A stretch of 64,000 nucleotides of DNA from Floccularia luteovirens. Taxonomy: Eukaryota; Basidiomycota; Agaricomycetes; Agaricales; Squamanitaceae. The stretch is from contig VSJF01000016.1 in assembly GCA_009739215.1 (NCBI GenBank), positions 1-64,000 on the forward strand, in the 5' to 3' direction. Positions 21,296-32,376 of the stretch are shown here, piece by piece (positions within the stretch are counted from its first letter, which is position 1; every line of letters begins with the position of its first letter). The notes under the pieces are model-generated. The model had not been told where the DNA came from, ran no database searches, and saw only the letters and a program-made list of their open reading frames with translations. The position numbers and the translations under genes were made by a program.

Positions 21296-22875
21296 AACAC
21301 TGCATCCTTAGTTTTAATTGGTACAATGACCTTGTAACGCGAGTAATCATCTATAAATGACACCCAGTACTTGTAACCAGAATGTGTAGGGACTCCAACA
21401 TGGTGCACATCTGTGTGTACTAGCTCTAAGAGCTTTCCACTTCGATGTTCAGAGGATTTAAAGGGACTAGCATGCATTTTACCAGCTAGACATGGCTCAC
21501 AAATTGGATCTGGCTTTGTCTTTGAATTGATAGTCATCCCAGCAACCATATTTTTGTCAAAGAGCATTTTAACATCATTATAGTTGTGGTGGCCTAATCT
21601 CCTGTGCCACAGAGCGAGATCAAGAGGCAGAGTTGATGTCAAATGCACACTCTCAGACTTGTCTACTGTAATGCCATCCAAGTAACCAATATTCCTTTCA
21701 TTGATAGAAGCAGTAAACAGTAAATTGCCATTAAGACGAAATTGCATAGTATGAGAAGAGATATGAACATCAAAGCTTTTGTGTCTAGTTAGGAACAACA
21801 CTGCTAGGAGATTACTTTGTAAGGCTGGTACATGTAGCACTCTAGATAACTCTACATCTCGACTTTGGACACCATTAATGAAGGGACGAAACAGAACACT
21901 GCCTACACCTTCAGAGTATATTACAGTACTATCTGCAAGCCTAATAGGCACTCTATATGGAGTATAATTTCGGATCCAGTGTTTGTGAGGGGTCATATGA
22001 GAAGTGGCCCCTGTGTCTGTGTTCCAATCATAAATATTAGCCATTGTGGAGTGTGCATTATGAACCAAAACAGTACTTGCATTTCCTGCAGATTCAACAC
22101 TAGACTCTGCCTTTGACTCCTCTGCCTTGTTGGCACCATCTCCTTTCTCTTCCTTCTTCTGACTCTGCTTCTGCTTCTTTTGCTTTTTCAAAACCGGACA
22201 TTTGTTTATCCAGTGCCCTTTTTCTTTGCAGTACTTGCAAATACTATTGTCCAAGCCAGTTTGAGTGCGATTTGCCATTTGAATTCGCCTCTGGTGGTTG
22301 AGTTCTTCAGCTCTAAAGGCTTGTAGGATTACATCTTTGGATAATGTGTCCAACAGCAGGAGAGAAGAAGTGAGGTGTGAATACTCCTCTGGCAGGGCTC
22401 TAATGAGTGACATGCATTGGAGTTCCTCATCTAACTTCTCTATTGTAAAGCCTGCTGGCCTTAGTGCTTGAATGTCCCCCATACTCTTAGAAATGCGAAT
22501 TCCTAGTTCTGTAAGGGACTCCTCTTCCTTTTTCTGAATGCCAAACAGCTCATCATAGGCATTAAATCTCGCTCCAGGCTTCTTTTGGACATGGGCTTGC
22601 TCCAGAAGCTTCCACATCATCACTGGGTCCTCTTCATAATCTTTGAAGTACACCCTTTGGTCACAATCTACAGCCAGGAATATTTCACCTGCTGCCTTCT
22701 CTGCTCTTTGCTCCCATAACTCGAGAGCATCACTATCTTTAGTGGGCTTATTCTCTTTGCCACTCACCAACTTCCAATAACCCATCTTCATTAGCCAAGC
22801 CTTCATACAACCACTCCATTCAGAATAGTTTGTATTAGACAGTACTTTGAATTTGGAGGAAGAAGGATCAGACAT
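21296..22875 (-). pseudogene. Element B Copia gag, protease and start of integrase
   Basis: Starts at the ATG complementary to 22873-22875 (MSDPSSSKFK). It shows the Copia Gag region, a CCHC-type knuckle (CKYCKEKGHWINKC), a Lys-rich linker, the protease DTGATSH motif, the integrase zinc region (HRRLGHHNYND, CEPCLAGK) and the first integrase aspartate (LVHTDVHH). The frame ends at TKDAVF, where the LTR at 20916-21295 interrupts it. The polyprotein resumes at 15702 with RPQQNG. By alignment to family A about 50 residues (150 bp), including the second catalytic Asp, are missing, so element B is broken beyond the simple insertion. The gag part itself is open and intact. Confidence 0.9.
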
Positions 22876-23031
22876 TTTGATCAAGTACCCCAAGTCAAGA
22901 AGTGTCTCTGAGACGAAATTTGTAGTCTGATAAGACTAATAGCTAGGCCAAGTAACTGTAATAACAGTTGAAGCAACAGCAACACACAGAAAGAACTTTG
23001 TATTAAGTTTTAGAGGCCGGGGCCCATAACC
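22876..23031 (-). promoter_or_regulatory. Leader of element B with putative primer-binding site
   Basis: 156 bp between LTR-B and the gag ATG. Next to the LTR the element-sense sequence is GGTTATGGGCCCCGGCC, sharing its first 12 bases with the family A leader. Confidence 0.55.
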
Positions 23032-23448
23032 TGTTGAAGTTCAAACCGAACTCTGCAATTGTACTACTGTAAGCAGTCAGATACAATGCAAGAAACCCTC
23101 TAAAATGCGTTCAAACAAGTGTAATATGATTAACTTTGTTTTCAGCAAGTATCTAGTATCTATCTCTAGATACATAAGGAAAGCGCACTTGTTTGGCCCT
23201 GTTGTACCCAGGAAACCATAAGGCGTGATAAATAGTGTCCACTATATCGCGTTTGAGTGTTTTGCAACACTCAGTGGACCTACAACTACAAAACAAAAGG
23301 AGAAACATTAAGAAATGTAAACTAAGTGTAAAAGTGCGAAATGAAAGTATTTTACTAATGCCACTATTGTGGCATTTACATTAAAGTGCACAAAGTGCGA
23401 ACTAATACTTTACTAATGCCTGTGTTATGGCATCTACTAACTTTAACA
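23032..23448 (-). repeat. 5' LTR of element B
   Basis: 417 bp with ends TGTTGAAGTT and CTTTAACA on the plus strand, forming the usual TGTT/AACA termini. It is followed inward by the primer-binding-site-like sequence and then gag. Its outer neighbour (GCAGTTGTATCACC) is the middle of a family A leader, showing that B inserted into an older family A element. No other copy of this LTR is seen in the window. Confidence 0.8.
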
Positions 23449-24155
23449 GCAGTTGTATCACCTCACAGCTTACAGGGATGACTACCTGAGATATTGCTGT
23501 ATGGGTTAAAGGCTGGCCCACTGAAGTGCACAGACCCAACAGTTCACTGAAGAGACCCCCTGGGAGGGAGGTCTTTTGTCCTTACTAACTACTATGGACT
23601 GACTAGCTAATGACTAGCTAAGTTTAGCTTCCCAAAAACTTGGAGTATAAAGGAGAAAGATAAACTAAGTAGGAAAGAGTTAGGGAGTAGAGGAGATAGT
23701 AGTTGAGCAAGCACAGTGGACAAGTAAGACAAGGAGTTAATGGAGGGGCACAGTTAGAGCTGAGGGCCCATAACCTGTTAGAGTATAAATAGTGTGTATT
23801 CACTTGGGGGGAAAGTATGCTACAGAGGCCTTCTTATATATAATACAGGAAGGCCTAGACTACTGTTCTAGACTGCTCAGGGTAGTGCTTCTAGCTTACC
23901 CTGACAGCTTCTAGTCTACTTCTGTTGCTATAATACCAATGCTTCTAGTCTGCCCTGAGTGCTTCTAGTCTATCCTGAGTGCTTCTAGGCTACCCTGATA
24001 GAAGCACCTCTGGTATCTATATAAGACCACTGGTTTCCTACCAGAACCCATTCTTCCTTTCCCCTCTTGTCTACTATTATATACTATACTATACTATTCT
24101 CTTATTATCCTCTATCTTAGTATGTCTATACATGTAGGAGTAGACTATTGTAACA
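23449..24155 (-). mobile_element. Family A fragment: leader part and 5' LTR
   Basis: 23449-23775 matches the A2 leader (20573-20915) base by base with scattered changes, and 23776-24155 is a 380-bp LTR-A. The fragment is cut at 23449 by insertion of element B. The remaining body of this family A element is not visible next to it. The right flank of the LTR is TCTGT, with no partner found. Confidence 0.85.
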
Positions 24156-25141
24156 TCTGTAGTGGCTTGTAGTGCCTCATAGATTCTTGGATTTTCTAAA
24201 GTTCACTATAGTATGCCATAGATATTAGGCTAATTTCTATAGCAGCCTGTAGCATATAGTGTGATGAGTTTTGATTAACTTGTAAACTTTGTAGAATAGC
24301 ACAAGATTTTGCAAAATAAAGACATATGAAATTATAGACATGAAAAGATGTGCTCATTCGCTTTTAAACGCATTAAAGAACAGCCAAAACAGTCTAGATT
24401 TGAGTGAGATATCATGAAAACATCATAAGAAAACATATCCATAATGTTTTCATTATATCTCACTGAATTCTGGACCATTTTGGCTACTCTTTAACACATA
24501 TGAAAGTGAATAAGCACATCTTTCTATATCTATAATTTTATATCTTTATTCTGCAAAATCTCATGCTATTCTACAAAGTCCACAGTGATCAATCACTAAT
24601 TCTATATTATTCTGCTTTCTGGATTACATAAGCAAAATGTCAGACTTGCATTAGACTTTTGAAAAAAAAGTATAAGTCCAATCTTTGTCAACAGCAGAGT
24701 CATATGACTGTGGGAAAATTACCCTGGATACTTAGTGACATATAGTGTTATATTATGTAATTAATATAATTATAAATATATATCAATATGAATAAACAAA
24801 TAAAATAAATAAATACAAATACAAATAAAAATATTATCTATGACTTGCTACAGAGCACTATGGAGTGCTCTATAGTGCTTTGTAGTACTCTGTAGTAGCT
24901 TTATAGTATTGCATAGCATATATCAATTATAGATTGCTTATATAAACCATCTATGGAGTGCTACAACACTGCTACAGCATACTACAGCCTATCTATAAAG
25001 TGCTACAGCACTGCTACAGCCTATCTATGGAGTGCTATGAAGCACTCTGCAGCTTATAACCCCATGCTACAGCTACTACAGCTGCTATGATGCTATGGAG
25101 CACTCCATAGCAAGCCATAGCAGACCTGGAATTTGCTGATG
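24156..25141 (-). mobile_element. Repeat element R, copy 2 (outer part truncated)
   Basis: Equal in order and sequence (about 90% by eye) to the reverse complement of 26385-28025. From its inner end TTTGCTGATG (25132-25141) leftwards: CTATGG/GCTACAGC array (about 24860-25130), AT-rich stretch, unique block with AAAATGTCAGACTTGC, palindrome (24281-24584), and the start of the next array (24156-24268). It lacks the A-rich tract of copy 3 and is cut at 24155 by the family A LTR. Confidence 0.7.
24281..24584. repeat. 304-bp palindrome (fold-back element) in R copy 2
   Basis: It starts TGTAAACTTTGTAGAATAGC and ends with the imperfect complement GCTATTCTACAAAGTCCACA. The two arms of about 145 bp pair almost throughout around a centre near 24430 (CATCATAAGAAAACATATCC). 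Also present at 27293-27598 but absent from R copy 1, so it is probably a palindromic MITE-like insertion carried by two R copies. Confidence 0.75.
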
Positions 25142-26384
25142 TGTGTTCTTCTCTCTTTGTTTCCATTAAGAGATATAACTATCTTATAACTCATCATTAT
25201 GGTATCTTGTCCCTCAATATATACAACTTCATCAGAAGCTATTGCAATGGGTATAGGTGTCTTTAGAGTGTTATACTCAATGAAGTCCATTAATTGACTT
25301 GTAAAATGCATCAATGCTCCAGAATCCATAATCCATGATGTGTAGTTAGGATCCTTTGCTTTTTCCTTATACTTTGAACAAACAGCAAAATGATTATTAA
25401 TATTGCCCTGAGAAGAGCCAAGAGATATATGTGACAAGGTATATAAAAGTCTGTCATAGCAGTCATTTAGAAGTGGACACTGTAGGTCATGATCAATCTT
25501 GTTGCTATGAGTGTAAGAAGTAGGTACTTGCCTTTCATTCACATATCTGGATTCAAGTGCTTCATTGATGCACCCAATTCCTATAGCATTCACAATCTCT
25601 TCATCAACCTCCATCTCTCTGTCTATCCGTTAGCAGGACATGGAGAATCCTGGTCCTCTTCCTCTGATCTGAGAAATATAGAATCACCTGAATCAGATTG
25701 GGCAAGCTAGTGGCCATAAGTCTCCAGTGTTGTGGACTTAAAACATTTTGGTGGAGGTGCACTTACCTCTTCTGGTACTTCCTTTAATCTAGAAGTAGAG
25801 AGTTCCAACCACTTACAAAGCAACATAGTCTCCTTGTGAACACAAAGATGCTGTAGTCACTATGGTAGACCTTCATAGTCTACAAGCTTCCTACTCCTTT
25901 TGACACTTTTATAGAGTGTCTCAGAATGTCTCAATGCCTATATACCAGTGAAGGTACTAGCAGCTGGTAGAGTATAAAACTTGTGGGGATTTTCCTGCAA
26001 GAAAGTGGGTCTGGAAGTTGAAGCATAGGGAGGCTCAATATGACTTACCAATAAACTAGATAGCATGATAGCCACAGATATAATATAAGAACTACTTTCT
26101 CCTATATTTTCTTCTTCCACTGTTTTTGCTTTTCCTTTCTCTCTCTTGCCTTTTCCCCTTTTACCACACTGCTTCTTACTACCCTTTTGACTATCTCTTA
26201 CCACCCTTTTGACTATCTTTAGAAGAGTCTTCTTTTTTATTTTGAGATTGGTCTTTATATTGGGAGTTTGATTGTTTAGGCTTCATGTTCAACATTTTAT
26301 TCACCTGTCCTCCACTGCCAGTAGTGGCTCTAGTAATGTTTGTCCCAGTAATCTAGTGTTGGATAGCTTGTATGACATCTAATA
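25142..26384 (-). pseudogene. Decayed Copia gag-protease relic between two R copies
   Basis: On the minus strand: a Lys/Gly-rich basic segment (CGKRGKGKREKGKAK, about 26150), then an acidic to neutral linker, and an aspartic protease motif WIMDSGALMHFT (about 25338-25303) followed by a typical Copia protease tail. Several stops interrupt it. The order gag-like then protease on one strand fits the N-terminal half of a Copia polyprotein. Which family it belongs to is not certain. It could be the missing N-terminal part of a C-like element, but that element lies on the other strand. Confidence 0.6.
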
Positions 26385-27292
26385 CATCAGCAAATCCCAG
26401 GTCTGCTATGGCTTACTATGGAGTACTCTATAGCATCATAGCAGCTGTAGCAGCTGTAGCATGGGGTTATAAGCTGCAGAGTGCTTCATAGCACCCCATA
26501 GATAGGCTGTAGCAGTGCTGTAGCACTTTATAGATAGGCTGTAGTATGCTGTAGCAGTGTTGTAGCACTTCATAGATGGTTTATGTAAGCAATCTATGAT
26601 TGATATATGCTATGCAATACTATGAAGCTACTACAGAGTACTATGGAGTACTCCATAGTGCTCCATAGCAAGCTATAGTAAGCCATAGATAATATTTTTT
26701 ATTTGTATTTGTATTTATTTATTTTGTTTATTTATTCATATTTATATATATTTATAATTATATTAATTATATAATATAACACTATATGTCACTACACAAA
26801 GATAAAAAAACATATAAAAAACATATAAAAACATAATAAAAATATATACAAAAACATAAAAAAACATGACAAAAAACATATAAAAACATAGGAAAAACAT
26901 TTAAAAAAACATAGAAAAACATCAAAAAAAATCATAGAAAAACATCGAAATAAAACATAGAAAAACATAAAAAAAACATAGGAAAGAGAAAAACTCGGAC
27001 ATATAACAGAAAAGAAAAGAAAGAACATACCAGTATCTGTACAACTCCTTCTATCACTACCAGACTCTAACAACTATGAAAATGAGAGAAGATGGTAGTT
27101 GAAGAAGAAGATAGAAAAGAAGCAAAAAGAAAATTTAAGTTCAAAGTATCCAGGATAAATTTCCCACAGTCATATGACTCTGCTGTTGACAAAGATTGGA
27201 CTTATACTTTTTTTTCAAAAGTCCAATGCAAGTCTGACATTTTGCTTATGTAATCCAGAAAGCAGAATAATATAGAATTAGTGATTGATCAC

Positions 27293-27598
27293 TGTAAACT
27301 TTGTAGAATAGCACGAGATTTTATGGAATAAAGATATATAAAATTATAGACATAAAAAGGTGTGCTTAATCGCTTTTATACGTGTCAAAGAGTAGCCAAA
27401 ATGGTCCAGAATTCAGTGAGATATAATAAAAACATTATGGGTATGTTTTCTTATGATGTTTTCATGATATCTCACTCAAATCTGGACCGTTTTGGCTGTT
27501 ATTCAACGCGTTTGAAAGCGAATAAGCACACCTTTTTATGTCTATAATTTCATATATCTTTATTCTGCAAAATCTCGTGCTATTCTATAAAGTTTACA
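27293..27598. repeat. 306-bp palindrome in R copy 3
   Basis: Ends TGTAAACTTTGTAGAATAGC and GCTATTCTATAAAGTTTACA. The arms are near-complementary over about 145 bp, with the centre near 27440. The termini TGTAAACTTT/AAAGTTTACA are better preserved here than at 24281-24584. Confidence 0.8.
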
Positions 27599-27611
27599 AT
27601 TTAATCAAAAG

Positions 27612-27910
27612 TGTTGCGACAGCACGATCACATAATGGATTACATAATTCATCAGGTGATGAGTCACACGTGATATGTCACATGACATGTCACATGACTA
27701 CACTCATATATGCTCCATGCCCTATGCACGGACCTTATGTCAATATGTACATACAGCTAGAACTGTATATAAGGACACTCTTATGCAAATAGATACCTTG
27801 TCCTATTCTATAGGTAGTAGTAGTAACACTAACCATAAGATGTGAATCAAGTAAGCACAAGGTAAGGCTTGAGTCTCTCCACTGTGTCACACACACATGG
27901 CTGCTCAACA
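27612..27910 (+). repeat. Solo LTR-C with AAAAG duplication
   Basis: 299 bp from TGTTGCGACAGC to GGCTGCTCAACA, flanked by perfect AAAAG duplications (27607-27611 and 27911-27915). Removing it restores continuity with the corresponding stretch of R copy 2 around 24268. It contains a TATATAAGGACAC box near 27770. Confidence 0.92.
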
Positions 27911-27915
27911 AAAAG

Positions 27916-28417
27916 CTCATCACACTACATGCTACAGGCTGCTATGCAAATTAGCCTAATATCTATGGCATACTATAGTAAACTATAGAAAATCCAATAA
28001 TCTATGAGACACTACAGGCCACTACAGACTACTATGGAAATTAGCCTGACATCTATGGAATACTACAGCTGCTATAGCCAACTATAGAAAATGTCAAAAT
28101 CTATAAGTTACTACAAGCTACTACAGACTACTATGCAAATTAGCCTAATATCTATGGAATACTATAGACTGCTATGGCCACTACAGAAAATCCAAAAATC
28201 TATGGGTTACTACAGATCACTATAAGCTGCTATGGAAATTAGCCTGATATCTATGGGTTACTACAGACTGCTATGGCCAACTATAAAAAAGGGCAAAATG
28301 CTACAGGTTACTACAGATCACTATGAGTCACTATGGGTCACTATGAAAAATGGCTGATATCTATGGATTACTATAGATTACTATAGACTACTATATGTTG
28401 CTATAGTTGTTATGATC
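27916..28417. repeat. CTATGG tandem array of R copy 3
   Basis: Degenerate tandem units of about 95-120 bp, each containing ACTATGGAAATTAGCCTGA-like, ATCTATGGAATACTA-like and CTATAGAAAATCCAAAA-like parts, themselves built of ~10-bp ACTATGG modules. The array continues after the LTR-D insertion at 30165. Confidence 0.75.
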
Positions 28418-30164
28418 TTATCCGGACTCCACATATATTCCTGAACTTTAGGCCATATATATAACACATTCCCATTTCATTTACTACTTTCTCATATATG
28501 TTTATATTCTGACTCATGCTTTGGTTCTTATGACTTAGATAGTCTTCTAAATGACTGGTATTAGCTTCTATATGACTAGTTACTGACTTGTAGCCTACTG
28601 AGCAAGCACGTTGTGGGAAGGCCGCACAGCCTTGCCTCGGAAATCACCATTTCTCACTATTGATTGCCACCCACAACTTTAGCAATCCAATTAGCAAGTG
28701 ACTGATAAGCCTACCACATATTCTCTTGATTCCATGTCATATTAACTCCAATCCAGAAGCTACAGAAACCTTGGACATGTCTATTTGAATATACCATGTG
28801 ATTCCCCTTACTTCCTTCTTTTACTCCTCCAGCCCAGCGACCAATCAATCCCCTGCACATCCTCTCTTAATCTCCGTACCCCATGACATCACATGTGACT
28901 TCTTCTGACCAACTCTCCACTTAACAGCCACTGAGATAACCAGACCATGAGATTGCCCTTCCTATCCTGACGATCGTGCTATCTGATCGCTCAGCACCCT
29001 TGTCCACTCTTGTGCTATCTGGTTATCTCATGTGTGACTCCAAAAATAGCAAGGTATGCCTCAGACTTCCATGATCATGTGCAATGTGAGCATTGCACAC
29101 TCACTTGCTGGCCTGTTGACTATACCAAACTCTTCATAACTACTTCATTTTCTCTCCTACCCTTTTGCTTATTAAAGATTGGATTTTCCCACACTCTTTG
29201 AACTATTTCTCCATTTATCTCATTTTTCACACTGTCTTACAAACAGTAAAATTAAAAATACTTTGCTAGCTACTTGCAAATATTCTCTCTCTGTAGAAAG
29301 AACAAAAACTTGTATAGTAGTTAGAAAGAAAATTTAGTTTTTCCTTTCCCCTCTCCTCAGAGAATATTCAGAAGCAGAGAAAACTAGCTCACCCTAAGTT
29401 TCTTCACTCTTCCAACTGATTTCACCGCTTCCACCCACTATAAGTCATCTAACTTGTCAAATATCGTCATTCACACTCTTCTGTTGGCATATTAGGACTC
29501 TTTAGTATAAAAAAAAAAAACTCACTCATCCAAGTGAGGATCTTGCTATCACTTTGTTCTCCCTTGCTTCGCTTGGACGTCTTTTGCCTTCACTTATTCT
29601 CTCGACCTTGTCCTGTGTTTGCTCTCTTTATCTGCTCTCGACGTTGCATTTATTTGTAACCTCATACAACCTCCTTCTTACCGATCTCTAGAAGACATTT
29701 TAGATACACAGATGGAAGTGCTGTGTCCCATAGGTTTCTGAACCTACTTGTACTTAACCTCTCTTCAACGTGATAGGTTATTATTAGAACTAGCATACTT
29801 GTATTTAAGTAGCATGAAACTATAGACAAGCCTTAGCTTGACCTTAGTTTCAAGTACTCTCTAATATAGGTGATTACTCTGTTACCTCCATAACAATCTA
29901 AGTGACTCACCCTCCCCTGTCTAGAATAGCAGGATCATTGTATATAATGGCACAGATGACACCATATAGCCTGAGATGCCTGGCTGTCCTCTCCTCTATA
30001 ACTGACCTCAGAGAGACCCCAACAGGTGGTTTGTAACCTGTGTAGTGGTGTAACCCACTATTATGCCAGGGAAATCTGACTGGTAACAACCAACTGCTCC
30101 CTAATCCAGACATCCCTACAACAAGACTAGTAAACGATGACATATAAACCCCTAAACAGTAACA
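28418..30164 (+). repeat. Solo LTR-D with ATAGT duplication, split by a 1.16 kb insertion
   Basis: Begins TGTTATGATCTTATCCGG, ends CAGTAACA, and is flanked by perfect ATAGT duplications (28413-28417, 30165-30169). Excluding the nested insertion 28612-29767 and its 4-bp duplication it is about 587 bp, like the copy at 34680-35255. Confidence 0.85.
28612..29767 (+). repeat. LTR-E-like 1,156-bp insertion with ACGT duplication
   Basis: Starts TGTGGGAAGGCCGCACAGCC and ends CCTCTCTTCA, inside solo LTR-D and flanked by the tetranucleotide ACGT on both sides (28608-28611 and 29768-29771). Its base composition is richer in GC than the surroundings. TG...CA ends, a short duplication and no open frame suggest a long solo LTR. 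A poly-A run lies near 29508. Only one copy is in the window, so the family is not confirmed. Confidence 0.6.
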
Positions 30165-30218
30165 ATAGTGCTATGGCTTGCTATGGATTTCGTCAGACCA
30201 AAACAGAGTTTGCTGATG

Positions 30219-32376
30219 CATAAGATAACTTGGATATCTCTAGTCATCAATGCAATAGATAGACATATTTTTACTAAGTTTGTGAGAGTCAAGATCTCTT
30301 CAACAACTCATTGAGATGTTTCTACTATGCTAGAGTAGAGCAGCATATAGATCACTCACTTGTGTCCTTGATTTGTGTTGTAATTAGATTTCTACAAGCA
30401 TATTCTTAGAAGCTAGTGACTTCTTTGAATTACAAAATATCAGTTTACAATTAGTCATGCAAAATATAACTATCAGACATAGTCATACACATCATTTGTT
30501 TCTTAATATCCTCAACCTTGGTGTAGGTATCTTAATTCAGTAAACATTGCATTCAAGCAAAGTTGGAGTATGTAAGGGTTCTCCAATATGCATCAAGATC
30601 TAATGACTTAGATTATCTATAGCTGATAAAAGTGCTGATAGAATCACAATTTATATGGAAATGTTAATGATGCAAAACTTTAATTATCGCACAAAGTGCA
30701 GTGAGTGCAAAGTCAGTTCACCCCTCATTCTGAGCTAAGTAGGCTCATTGTATAATACAACATCTATGTTTCTAGTGCAATTTTCAGGGCATTACATTTA
30801 GTATGATCAAGGTGGCTAGATAGATCAGGATGTCTGTGTCTTTACCTGATTTCCAGATTGGTTACTGGTTAATTCCTTATCAATGGACTTCAACCTGAAT
30901 CCAGTTATTCACCAGAGGTTTCATGCAACAACTGCATGAATCAGTTTCCTGACTAGATACTACTTTCTATATCTCAACTAGATTTACTCAAGCATTTTTA
31001 TAATTTATTATGCAAGTTTGATCTCTATCTGCAGCTTGGTGTAGCACTGATAGTCCTGCAAGGAAGATAAAAGTGAATAGGAGTCTTGTCAGACTCTTCT
31101 AATGGATAAGAATGGTGATATCCTTGTAGACAATTGGGAGAATTTTTTTGTGACAAGTAATGTTTTAGTCAAGCAATCAACTAATTTCTTGACCAAAAGT
31201 CTTAGGAATTTCTCTAAGTCTAATGTTTGAATTAACAGAATCTTAATTAATCAAATGTTTTGTGAGGGAGCAAGATAAATCTCAAAACTATCACTTATCC
31301 TTGTTAGAGAGCTGGATCTTATTGTTATGATGATATCTGCTTTTGTTCAGAATTGGATTGAAGTGAGAGTTATTGTTATGGATATGCTTTTCAGCATTAG
31401 TCCTTATCTCTGTTTAGGGTGTTCAATAAAAAGTCATCAACTCATTAGAGTAACAAAGTCATTTGCAATTAATAGAGAGACAATTTATCAAGTCCACTTC
31501 AATAAAATTTGAGACAGTTTAGATTTCTGACTTGAACCACATAGATTTAGATCATTTAAAAAATTTTTCTTCCATCAGTGTTTGGATGTGAAAGGGCGAT
31601 ACACTAGGACACTTAAGTCTTCTGGTCATTTTACATGCTGCCAAGTTGCGCAAAATAATGCAGCAATCCATGTACACTATGCTCAATGAATGCATCATGC
31701 CTTGTCACCCCTTTCTTTATACAGCAAGATTTTTGAATTCATTTTGCAATACACCCCTTCAAATAGATGAATGCAGCAGCTTGGTGTAGCGCTTGCATGA
31801 GACTGTTTCAGTCATCAAGGGAGAATATCCTACTTTAATACCTGTGACTAGAAATCTGCTTAAATGTCAGTATAGTTGACCAATGCAGATACTGTGTTTC
31901 AAGCTTGGAAAGGAGAGTCTTACATATTTGCTCTCCACAGAGTGAATCAGAGTCAAAAATGGATGATCTGTTACAATTCTAATAGTGTGGATAATTTCAA
32001 CTTTTGCTCAAATACTCTCGGAGTCTCTTGGTGTAGAGAATCCAATCGTCATACCAAGTCTTCAACCAGATTAGGAGACATGTCTGCAAACTGTAGTAAT
32101 AATAGGTGACAGTATAAGCAAATGGAATGTTTGCAATTAAATCAAGCATCACCATGTGAATTTCACCAATTGTTTAATAAGAAAGCATACTTTTATAGTC
32201 AATTAAGATGAGAGATTCCATTCTCTCTTAACATTATCTCATTTTTGCAACAAAGATTACTTTTTGAGAGCAAGTAGCAGCTCAATTATTGAGTGAAAGA
32301 GTTCCATGTTAATGGATCAACCTCTCAATGTTCTTCGCAAGTATAAGTCTGCAGTATAACTACTTGTGATAAGTCT
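30219..32376. other. Unassigned stretch upstream of the Copia C pol
   Basis: About 2.2 kb of AT-rich DNA without long open frames. By position it should hold the gag and protease of element C, but I could not find a zinc knuckle or a DSG motif. A 5' LTR ending in GCTGCTCAACA was also not found here. Confidence 0.4.

Larger units (their letters stand above)
26385..30218 (+). mobile_element. Repeat element R, copy 3 (complete, with nested LTRs)
   Basis: Bounded by CATCAGCAAA (26385-26394) and TTTGCTGATG (30209-30218), which are exact inverted 10-mers with a second loosely matching block (GGTCTG) further in. Inside: GCTGTAGCAG/CTATGG array (to about 26690), AT-rich stretch, A-rich tract (about 26790-27010), unique block, 306-bp palindrome, CTATGG array (27916-28417, resuming 30165). 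Solo LTR-C (27612-27910) and solo LTR-D (28418-30164) are insertions. Without them R is about 1.8 kb. No coding capacity is seen. A target duplication could not be identified. Confidence 0.55.

Noticed and set aside
15698..21300. Target-site duplication for A2
   Set aside because: TGGTC and AACAC do not match in either orientation. I also tested the flanks of the other family A LTRs and found no consistent pair except for the solo LTR at 7570-7929.
26792..27073. 93-codon Phe/Cys-rich minus-strand frame
   Set aside because: Low-complexity tract of R, same origin as at 3376-3850.
27916..28417. Regular CTATGG repeats considered as a CRISPR-like array
   Set aside because: Units are degenerate, there are no unique spacers of equal length, and the genome is fungal. 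It is a tandem array inside repeat R.
3226..30218. Repeat R as a Helitron
   Set aside because: The ends are inverted copies of each other (CATCAGCAAA/TTTGCTGATG) and there is no CTRR end with hairpin, so a Helitron is unlikely.
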